DNA of 47,966 nt from Actinomycetota bacterium (GTDB taxonomy: Bacteria; Actinomycetota; Actinomycetes; Nanopelagicales; Nanopelagicaceae): positions 1 through 47,966 of the forward strand of contig CANCGX010000005.1 in the NCBI GenBank assembly GCA_947377725.1. The letters run 5' to 3'. Under the pieces are notes generated by a model, which saw nothing but the letters and a program-made list of their open reading frames with translations, did not search any database and had not been told where the DNA came from. This document shows positions 43,045 through 47,966 of this stretch, one piece after another. Each line of letters opens with the position of its first letter. The first letter of the stretch is position 1. Both the position numbers and the translations under genes were made by a program.

Positions 43045-43066
43045 CTTCACAGAAAAATCTGTGAAG
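43045..43066 (+). other. Perfect hairpin in the whiB7 leader
   Basis: CTTCACAGA (43045-43053), loop AAAA, TCTGTGAAG (43058-43066): nine pairs without mismatch, 15 bases before the uORF ribosome site. No T-run worth the name follows. Confidence 0.75.
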
Positions 43067-43096
43067 ATTTCAGAGAAATTAGGAAGGGAGTAGCAA

Positions 43097-43258
43097 ATGT
43101 TGGATTCAACGCTTGTTACATCTTCACAATTAAACGCAGCAACACCTGCGTCACTCTGGCATGCCACAACAACAACCGCAGCTAACGCCTATGCGTTTAC
43201 AGCTTCCTTCGCAAATCATAAGTATGCGAAGAGCGGAACCTGGGGGATTATCGGCTAA
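43097..43258 (+). CDS. whiB7 leader peptide (uORF), 53 aa
   Basis: ATG at 43097 follows AGGAAGGGAG by six bases, the best ribosome site in the area. The 53-codon frame is rich in Thr (9) and Ser (6), with a run of four Thr at residues 24-27, and ends in SGTWGIIG. It lies in the long leader of whiB7 ahead of an intrinsic terminator. In mycobacteria translation of a whiB7 uORF controls terminator read-through in response to ribosome-targeting drugs. The last codons cover the 5' arm of the antiterminator described below, so the peptide most likely works through its translation, not its product. Confidence 0.8.
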   Translation: MLDSTLVTSSQLNAATPASLWHATTTTAANAYAFTASFANHKYAKSGTWGIIG

Positions 43259-43287
43259 ACCGATAAAAGTCCACACCAGGGCCGCTC
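43231..43287 (+). promoter_or_regulatory. Predicted antiterminator of the whiB7 leader
   Basis: GAGCGG (43231-43236) pairs with CCGCTC (43282-43287), and CCTGG (43239-43243) with CCAGG (43276-43280), giving 11 pairs around a small internal loop; TATCGG/CCGATA (43249-43265) nests inside. This uses the left arm of the terminator, so the two folds exclude each other. A ribosome completing the uORF would block the 5' arm. Confidence 0.62.
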
Positions 43288-43312
43288 ATCCAAACGGATG
43301 GCGGTCCTTTTT
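43279..43312 (+). terminator. Intrinsic terminator in the whiB7 leader
   Basis: GGGCCGCTCATCC (43279-43291), loop AAAC, GGATGGCGGTCC (43296-43307): twelve pairs with one bulged T, followed by TTTTT. It sits 53 bp before the whiB7 start, the right place for attenuation. Confidence 0.9.
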
Positions 43313-43365
43313 CATTTCTACATGGAAATCAAAAAAATCACAGAACGAGAAAGGAAGTAAGGCAC

Positions 43366-43752
43366 ATGGGAGTTCTCCTGAGTGAGCTATTAGTCCCAGG
43401 TTGGGCTGATAGCAGTTTGGAAAGTAGTTCTACCAACTCGATGATTGGTCTCCGAGAGGTGACCTCGCGTGAAGGCGATGCAGAAGCAGTAGATCTTCCT
43501 TGCCACAACGCCGATCCTGAGATGTTTTTCGCAGAAGATCTCGAAACTATCGCGCGTGCTAAAAGTGCGTGTAACGCTTGTCCGATGATGATGGCCTGTT
43601 TAGAAGGAGCTCTTTCGCGTTCAGAACCGTGCGGAGTATGGGGCGGTCAACTATTTGACGATGGACGAGTTGTCGCGCAAAAGCGTGGTGTTGGTCGGCC
43701 ACGTTTACGTGCAGCCCCAGAGAGTGAATTCTTAAACGAGCGCGTTGCTTGA
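43366..43752 (+). CDS. whiB7: WhiB7-type transcriptional activator
   Basis: Iron-sulfur WhiB protein that activates antibiotic-resistance genes with the primary sigma factor. The four cluster Cys residues are in DLPCHNADPE and CNACPMMMAC (C-x2-C-x5-C). GVWGGQLF is the conserved sigma-contact turn, and KRGVGRPRLRA is the AT-hook that marks WhiB7. At 128 residues it is slightly longer than mycobacterial WhiB7 because of a 25-residue N-terminus. It lies after uvrD2 as in M. tuberculosis (Rv3198c-Rv3197A). The 21-bp convergent overlap with the next gene is at its very end. Confidence 0.93.
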   Translation: MGVLLSELLVPGWADSSLESSSTNSMIGLREVTSREGDAEAVDLPCHNADPEMFFAEDLETIARAKSACNACPMMMACLEGALSRSEPCGVWGGQLFDDGRVVAQKRGVGRPRLRAAPESEFLNERVA

Positions 43753-44898
43753 GGAACATCCACATTCTGGATGGATGTTCCAATAGTGATGACGCACGTC
43801 TTCAAGAGGTGCAAGGAGATTGACTGTCAGCGAGTGATTGAGAAGTGAGGAGGTGCGATCAATCGCAAACTCGCAGATGTACGAGGTAATCACGCCTGCA
43901 GCAAAGGAAGCTGATGATGTTGTGATCTCTATTTTTTTCTCGCGGAATTCTCGCGAATCTCTAGCGTGGCGCATGAAAGGTGGAAGATGATCTTGTCGAT
44001 GAAGATTGACGCAGTTCAGACATGCACCGTGATTGGCTCCGGGAAGTACTAAAGGCCCTATTTCGAGCGTATGGGCAGTAGGTTGTGAAATCTGAAGGTG
44101 TGGAACCCCTTCGCTCAACCAGTTTTGGACAACTGCAGGTGATGAAATTCCAGTTGTAATTGCGAGCTGTGCATGGGCTATCTCCGCCTGGTTGGCACTT
44201 TCCATGCTTTCTATGCTTTCTATTTTGCCCCAACGAGCCTTTCGGGCAATCTCTTGATGAATCTCTGTGATCTTTTTTCCTATATCTAATGCATCAATGA
44301 ATATTCCGCATACATCTGTGGCTGATACGCGCCGTGAGGGACGTTGGGAATCTGATGCCGGAGCACTAATACGTGTTTGGCTAAATCCACTCGCGTGTAA
44401 ATTTGCGAGAAGGAAACGAGCAAGTTTGTTCTCGCTTAGTATGGCTATCGCGAATGGTTTGCGCGTAGAGATCTCGTTAAAACCACCATCGCTCACACCA
44501 TTGCGCCATGTATACAGTCCACGCTCAGGGGCGAGACGCTCCAAGAAGTTATTCTGCAAAAGATTGAGATTTGGGCTCTTGGCCACCTCGCGACGAAGTT
44601 CGATGAAGTTGTGACTCATAAGTTCGCGCACGAAGTTTTCAATCTGATCACACGATAGATCACAGCGAATCGCGAGCTCTGATATCGTTAAAGAACCATC
44701 GCATGCGCGAATGAGTGGCAAGTATGGAGCGGAAGGCATGTAAAGCCCTTCAGTCTCCTCTCCAACATAGAATTCACTTTCATTGAGAGAGATAACGAGT
44801 AAACCAGACTTGAGAGCGGGATAAAGGTCACCAAAACTGATCGATGTGGCAGGAGTCGAGGAAGGTTGAAACGAAAGTATCTGTGGGGATGGATTCAC
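43732..44898 (-). CDS. RRE/ThiF-like (TOMM leader-binding type) protein
   Basis: An N-terminal winged-helix segment (about residues 25-100: GLLVISLNESEFYVG, then SELAIRCDLSCDQIENFVRELM) resembles the PqqD-like RiPP recognition element. The rest looks like the E1/ThiF-like fold of cyclodehydratase partner proteins: LVLPGANHGACLNCVNLHRQDH holds a CxxC near residue 293, and HPECGCSS near 380 could complete a zinc site. The central nucleotide-binding motif is weak. At 388 residues it is in the range of the 'TOMM precursor leader peptide-binding' family. No YcaO cyclase or precursor gene is in the window. In Actinobacteria such proteins are found near uvrD2, so it may have a housekeeping role. Confidence 0.65.
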   Translation of the reverse strand: MNPSPQILSFQPSSTPATSISFGDLYPALKSGLLVISLNESEFYVGEETEGLYMPSAPYLPLIRACDGSLTISELAIRCDLSCDQIENFVRELMSHNFIELRREVAKSPNLNLLQNNFLERLAPERGLYTWRNGVSDGGFNEISTRKPFAIAILSENKLARFLLANLHASGFSQTRISAPASDSQRPSRRVSATDVCGIFIDALDIGKKITEIHQEIARKARWGKIESIESMESANQAEIAHAQLAITTGISSPAVVQNWLSEGVPHLQISQPTAHTLEIGPLVLPGANHGACLNCVNLHRQDHLPPFMRHARDSREFREKKIEITTSSASFAAGVITSYICEFAIDRTSSLLNHSLTVNLLAPLEDVRHHYWNIHPECGCSSSNALV

Positions 44899-44986
44899 GA
44901 GCCGGAGTCTGCTTCGGTTGTGGAGCGATTGTTTAACGAGAGAGTAAAGCTGGGGATTTCACAGCTCTTGCTTCACTGCAAGGAGA

Positions 44987-45048
44987 ATAAAAAAACCGCA
45001 ACTTCACCATTGGATCTCTTTCGATTTCACAACGTTGAAATTGCGGTT
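44987..45048 (-). terminator. Terminator downstream of the DUF5679 gene
   Basis: On the minus strand AACCGCAA (complement of 45041-45048) pairs with TTGCGGTT (complement of 44994-45001), followed by a T7 tract and ATT. The 39-base loop contains a second small hairpin (TTTCA/TGAAA). It lies about 65 bases beyond the DUF5679 stop and upstream of the RRE/ThiF gene. Confidence 0.68.
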
Positions 45049-45112
45049 CTTTAATTATTCGAGGCCCAAATTTTGCGGCCTGCGCTTGCTAAAGACTTTT
45101 TGAGTCTAAGTT

Positions 45113-45271
45113 TTATGCCTTACCCAAGATGCGGTTTACTTTTGTTCCGCATACTGGACAAATTCCCTGTGCCATGCGGCGACCGGAATCTGAGACCTTG
45201 ACGTGTCCTTCAAAGGCACGCTTCTCTTTGCACTTTACGCAGTAAGCCTCACCCTTATATTCCTCAGCCAT
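45113..45271 (-). CDS. DUF5679 zinc-ribbon protein, 52 aa
   Basis: Small zinc-ribbon protein with CxxC pairs at residues 11/14 (AYCVKCKEKR) and 38/41 (GICPVCGTKV) and a basic NRILGKA end, the DUF5679 pattern conserved in Actinobacteria. The frame extends upstream to 45487, but the ATG at 45271 has GGAGGAG six bases before it and gives the family N-terminus MAEEYKGEAYCVKC. The 157-bp gap upstream holds two small hairpins (45317-45328 and 45341-45353) that may belong to its leader. Function unknown. Confidence 0.9.
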   Translation of the reverse strand: MAEEYKGEAYCVKCKEKRAFEGHVKVSDSGRRMAQGICPVCGTKVNRILGKA

Positions 45272-45428
45272 ATTGCTCCTCCAATCACCGCGACGCCCTT
45301 GTCGTGTTCGACGCCCCTCCGTTTGGAGTAAGGCAATGGCCGGGAGCCTCCCGACCTGAGCGTGCGTATGCATAGAGATTACAGCCCCATCACGCCTGAG
45401 CGGGGGATATTCGCGCTTATTTGTGGAT

Positions 45429-46160
45429 TTAATCCGTCGGCGCGTCGAGCAGAGGGGACTCGGGCTGGAGCTGAATTCCGGCCTCAAAGCCCTCCAACCA
45501 GGCTTCGGCCCGCTCTAAGTCAGGAAATCGATTTAACTGGGCGTAGAAGGCCTCGCTATGGTCAGCTACGCGTAGGTGAATCAATTCATGGAAGAGAACG
45601 CAGGCCAGAACGTACTCAGGGGCGCCGTTGAGGCGGTCTGATATGCGGATGGTCCGATCAACAGTCGTGCATGAACCCCAGCGCTCGCGCATGGAACGCC
45701 ATGTGATTGAAGCGGGTCGCTCATGAAAATCTGGCAAGTATTGGGCGAGAAGCTCAAGTGCCATCTTCTCAAGGACTTCATTTCCGCGCTTAAGCCTGGC
45801 CTCGCGGCGAAGGACCGCTCCAATCATCTCGGGGATGATTTCGCGTTCCTGCTTACGGGTCATTCTTTCGGGGATATGGATTTCAATGACTCCGTTTTGG
45901 CGGATTGCCGAGATCCCACGCTTTCGTCGAGAACTGCGGATGACTCGAAATTCAGGCAGGTGTGCAGGCAGTTCAGGAAGCGAGCTCCTGGTTGGGACGG
46001 CTTTAAGGGTTGAACGCCCTGAGATCTGACGTTTACGCCTCTGCTCTACCTTTTCTCCCACACCCTCGAAGATATCTCCGAAAATTAACTCTTGAATATA
46101 TTTGTCGGGATCTCTGTGAATTGATGTGCTGCTGTTATCAATTGGGTTATCCACCGACAC
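45429..46160 (-). CDS. YgjP-like (DUF45) metallopeptidase
   Basis: Zincin-type protein related to YgjP/WLM peptidases. The active site motif HELIHL lies near residue 189, followed by the third ligand in VADHSEAFYAQL; upstream SMRERWGSCTTVDRTIRIS is the family's other conserved block. The N-terminal 75 residues are basic, variable and possibly disordered. The GTG at 46160 gives 243 residues, but a later start cannot be excluded as no clear ribosome site is seen. The start overlaps a cluster of DnaA-box-like sequences. The substrate is unknown. Confidence 0.85.
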   Translation of the reverse strand: MSVDNPIDNSSTSIHRDPDKYIQELIFGDIFEGVGEKVEQRRKRQISGRSTLKAVPTRSSLPELPAHLPEFRVIRSSRRKRGISAIRQNGVIEIHIPERMTRKQEREIIPEMIGAVLRREARLKRGNEVLEKMALELLAQYLPDFHERPASITWRSMRERWGSCTTVDRTIRISDRLNGAPEYVLACVLFHELIHLRVADHSEAFYAQLNRFPDLERAEAWLEGFEAGIQLQPESPLLDAPTD

Positions 46161-46198
46161 CGTGAGTTATCCCCGTCTTCTCCACAAGTTTATCAACA
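46147..46198 (+). promoter_or_regulatory. Cluster of four DnaA-box-like 9-mers
   Basis: TTATCCACC (46147), TTATCCCCG (46167), TTCTCCACA (46178) and TTATCAACA (46190) match the box TTATCCACA at 8, 7, 8 and 8 of 9 positions, all in the same orientation with start spacings of 20, 11 and 12 bp. They overlap the start of the YgjP-like gene. Binding is inference. Confidence 0.4.
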
Positions 46199-46234
46199 GG
46201 CATCGCTCTACTAGGCTTCGCGACTCCTGCCACA

Positions 46235-46270
46235 ATCACATTTGTGATCCACTAGCTTGTTGTCTACTAG
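46235..46270 (+). promoter_or_regulatory. Promoter of the predicted sRNA with palindromic operator
   Basis: TTGTGA (46242-46247), a 17-bp spacer and TACTAG (46265-46270) form a promoter on the plus strand. The 14-bp palindrome ATCACA-TT-TGTGAT (46235-46248) covers the -35. A further CTACTAGG lies upstream at 46208. Confidence 0.5.
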
Positions 46271-46275
46271 GTGAG

Positions 46276-46494
46276 AACGGTAAATCCCATCCGAAGGTAT
46301 TGCAACGACATAGCGGCTTCAACACGAAGGATTCGTATTATCTTTTTAAAGTTTTACGTTTTCAGAGCCGTTCTCATTTGATTCTCAATCGCACTTCTCG
46401 TAAGTTGTGCACACGAAGTCCTCGGATAACCGTTCATTATTTGCAAGGGGAAGGCAAATAAAGAATCGTGCGCCCGGGGACTTCGCTTTTTATT
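46276..46494 (+). ncRNA. Predicted structured small RNA
   Basis: This plus-strand transcript of about 218 nt fills the 371-bp gap between two minus-strand genes, where no plus-strand gene needs a promoter or terminator. Near its 5' end GAGAACGG pairs with CCGTTCTC (46368-46375); the full match from 46271 is ten bases. Inside is ACGAA-GGA-TTCGT. The 3' end is a strong two-level terminator. There is no plausible reading frame with a ribosome site. I compared it with RNase P, tmRNA, SRP and 6S landmarks from memory and found none. The exact 5' end is uncertain by several bases. Confidence 0.55.
46414..46494 (+). terminator. Two-level terminator at the sRNA 3' end
   Basis: The outer stem CGAAGTCCTCGG (46414-46425) pairs with CCGGGGACTTCG (46474-46485), 12 pairs including one G-T. 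The inner stem TTCATTATTTGC (46433-46444) pairs with GCAAATAAAGAA (46454-46465), 11 pairs with one mismatch. C then TTTTTATT follows, so it works on the plus strand only. Confidence 0.85.
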
Positions 46495-46531
46495 GGGCTG
46501 AGAGCCGATACAGATTGAAACTAGTTGAAAG

Positions 46532-47860
46532 TTAAAGCAAACCTGAAAGATCATCGGGCACTGTCGTGCTGCGGATGAAACCTTCCGGATCAGCAAGATC
46601 CTTTAATGTGGGAAGTAACGCCGAATCTTCCCAGCGATGATCTCGTATCGCGATTCCTTCTGCAATCAGATCTGATTCCTCTGTAACGGTATTGGCTGCG
46701 AGCGCGACAAGCTCTCCCCAGAAAATTGAACACTCGCGAGCTTTCCGAGGTGACACCTCAAGCCCTAATAGGGAAGCGAAAAGTTGCTGCGCAGGAGAGT
46801 TTGTGGCTCTATTTCGACGTTGCATTTCTTGCAAAGCGGCAAATGAAGGAAGCCGATCTTTTGCTGCCAATGTTACAACGTGATCTACCCATCCTTCGAT
46901 AAGTGCCAATCCCATTTCAAGTTTTTCTAGGGCAGCCGATTGTTGCTGTGTTGTCTCTGGCATGAACATGCCTTGATTGATTGCAATATTTATTGAATCT
47001 GGATTGGTAATGTCTAATTCTCCCGAGGACATTGCATCTTCGGCTTGACGTTGAATACTTTCGATATCGATGCGAATACCTTTGCCGTATTGCGTCATGC
47101 AATCCTGAATATATTGTGCAAGCCATGGAGTGTGTGCAAATAACCTTGCTGCAGCAGCTTCGCGAAGAGCTAGGAAATAGGTTATTTCACGCTCTTCTAT
47201 ATCTAAATCTTTTGCCCACTCGTTAACGTTTTGAGGGATTAAGTGCGTGCCTGGCTTAGAGAATAAAGGAAGAGATACGTCGTGGGAGCCAGTAATTTTT
47301 AGTGCAAGACCACCAACAGAAAGGCCCAGTTGTGTTGCTACGAGAGATCCCATAAATGTTCGCATTATGGGAGCGATTGCTTCCACGCTAAAACCGCCCA
47401 TTGGGAATCCTTGGGGGAGACCAAGATTTTCAGCTATTGCATCGCGAACTTCATTTGAGTTCTCTTCATCCATGCCTTCAGGAGAAGATCCGCCTAGTTG
47501 CTGTGTCATCTCTGTGAGAACTGTTGAAAGCGCAGTAGCCATTCCTTCTGCAAGCGGTTCAACCATTTTTTGCCATCCAGATAATGAATTATCCAGCCAT
47601 TCTCTCCTGGACCATGCAACATCATTGCTTGAATTTGTTGATGGAAAAACTGTTGCGTCATTGAGCCAGAGTTCTGCGATATCCAAAGCTTCCTTCATGC
47701 GTGACAAATCAGTCGCACCGACTGGAAGAATTTCGTGCGGAGCAATAAATGTGCGTGAGCTTTCGCGGAGGGCTTCAAGGGTTATGAGTTCTTTATTGTT
47801 GAAATTCCCACCCCGAGCGGCATTAAGAAAATCTCCAGGCCCAAATCCGAAATTACTCAT
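46532..47860 (-). CDS. DUF2342 (Zincin_2-like) family protein
   Basis: Actinobacterial family often annotated as zinc-dependent metalloprotease or F420-associated hydrolase, and the neighbour expected here (about Rv3195). Family blocks seen are NFGFGPGD at the start, TYFLALREAAAARLFAHTPWL near residue 260, GLALIEGWVDHVVTLAA near 330, RRNRATNSPAQQLFASLLGLE and a closing LLPTLKDLADPEGF. As I remember the family, the first block normally reads REAAH and the end HPDLLP; both His positions are other residues here (A and D), so metal binding is doubtful. The ATG at 47860 overlaps the previous gene's stop and is followed by the family N-terminus; the frame opens at 47890. Confidence 0.82.
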   Translation of the reverse strand: MSNFGFGPGDFLNAARGGNFNNKELITLEALRESSRTFIAPHEILPVGATDLSRMKEALDIAELWLNDATVFPSTNSSNDVAWSRREWLDNSLSGWQKMVEPLAEGMATALSTVLTEMTQQLGGSSPEGMDEENSNEVRDAIAENLGLPQGFPMGGFSVEAIAPIMRTFMGSLVATQLGLSVGGLALKITGSHDVSLPLFSKPGTHLIPQNVNEWAKDLDIEEREITYFLALREAAAARLFAHTPWLAQYIQDCMTQYGKGIRIDIESIQRQAEDAMSSGELDITNPDSINIAINQGMFMPETTQQQSAALEKLEMGLALIEGWVDHVVTLAAKDRLPSFAALQEMQRRNRATNSPAQQLFASLLGLEVSPRKARECSIFWGELVALAANTVTEESDLIAEGIAIRDHRWEDSALLPTLKDLADPEGFIRSTTVPDDLSGLL

Positions 47861-47966
47861 TCCCAACCTTTCGTTGTAGAACCTTTTCAAAACCGGGAAA
47901 CGCTCTTTTCCTCATGGTGATGGTAACAACCGAAGCATGGAGAATCATTCCCAGGGGATAGACTTC
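47853..47966 (-). CDS. C-terminal end of an unidentified gene
   Basis: On the minus strand a frame is open from the window edge to TAA at 47853-47855 (37 residues), reading ..VYPLGMILHASVVTITM then RKRAFPGFEKVLQRKVGNE. Its stop overlaps the DUF2342 start (ATGAGTAA), the same kind of coupling seen elsewhere in the window, which is the main reason to believe it. Too little is visible to name a family. Confidence 0.45.
   Translation of the reverse strand, partial: EVYPLGMILHASVVTITMRKRAFPGFEKVLQRKVGNE

Noticed and set aside
43161..43385. 74-codon frame overlapping the whiB7 uORF and start
   Set aside because: It runs out of frame through the uORF, the terminator and the whiB7 start, and has no ribosome site.
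44866..45054. Plus-strand 62-codon frame over the RRE/ThiF start
   Set aside because: It overlaps the start of the minus-strand gene and runs through a terminator; no ribosome site.
46126..46461. Plus-strand 111-codon frame across the ygjP-DUF2342 gap
   Set aside because: It starts inside the ygjP gene without a ribosome site, is Arg/His/Cys-rich, resembles no family, and the gap is better explained by a structured RNA.
46276..46494. Identity of the predicted RNA as 6S RNA
   Set aside because: The 5' end pairs with the middle of the RNA, not with the 3' end, so the closed rod with a central bubble is not formed.
1..47966. CRISPR arrays, insertion sequences, prophage or integrase genes
   Set aside because: No regularly spaced repeats, transposase-like frames, terminal inverted repeats or phage genes were seen; the only tandem repeat is the 11-bp triplet at the typA end.

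Overview
The window reads as a chromosomal segment of a streamlined, low-to-medium G+C actinobacterium. It resembles the freshwater acI / Candidatus Nanopelagicales group (Planktophila-like). This placement rests on three things: gene families and gene orders typical of Actinobacteria, base composition near the mid-40s percent G+C by eye, and very tight packing with many 1-17 bp overlaps and no mobile elements. The species is an inference; no 16S or marker comparison could be run.

Layout. (1) 1-10974: the 3'-truncated ppc gene on the minus strand, then a plus-strand block mfd, SurA-like lipoprotein, mazG, eno, ftsB-like, DUF501, ppx/gppA and a family-5 uracil-DNA glycosylase; from memory this is close to the M. 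tuberculosis Rv1020-Rv1026 order. (2) 11088-11840: an orphan 177-aa protein, an overlapping 43-aa peptide with a signal-like N-terminus, and a tRNA-Leu(UAA). (3) 11911-15396: an FMN riboswitch and the riboflavin operon ribD-ribE-ribBA-ribH. (4) 15443-17496: a stand-alone CrtYd-like lycopene cyclase half, a 60-aa gene behind two matched palindromic operators, a DUF4190 protein and a Bax-inhibitor-1 protein, closed by strong terminators. (5) 17506-33127: a DHA2 drug exporter, greA, DUF4307, a small membrane protein, SURF1, DUF3817, a Z-prenyl synthase, phoH2 with a 9-codon overlapping uORF, a secreted transglycosylase-like protein, class I fumarase, xseB-xseA, ispH, a DUF6542-like protein, rmuC, ychF and typA. 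This is close to the Rv1080c-Rv1112 order. (6) 33210-47966: adnA-adnB, an EEP-family hydrolase, nudC, a minimal uvrD2, whiB7 with a full transcription-attenuation leader, an RRE/ThiF-like protein, a DUF5679 zinc ribbon, a YgjP-like metallopeptidase, an intergenic region that appears to encode a structured small RNA, a DUF2342 protein and the tail of one more gene. This is close to the Rv3202c-Rv3195 order.

How the genes work together. The window combines DNA repair (Mfd, AdnAB, UvrD2, UDG, ExoVII, RmuC, MazG), central metabolism (PEP carboxylase, enolase, fumarase, riboflavin synthesis, isoprenoid steps IspH and a cis-prenyl synthase), translation and stress GTPases (YchF, TypA), cell-envelope genes and an antibiotic-response regulator (WhiB7). 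Two places where mycothiol-linked genes usually sit, mca next to greA and mycoredoxin between nudC and uvrD2, are empty. The most notable signals outside ordinary genes are the whiB7 leader, with mutually exclusive antiterminator and terminator stems that can be traced base by base, and a plus-strand RNA at about 46276-46494 with its own promoter, long-range stem and terminator where no plus-strand gene needs one.
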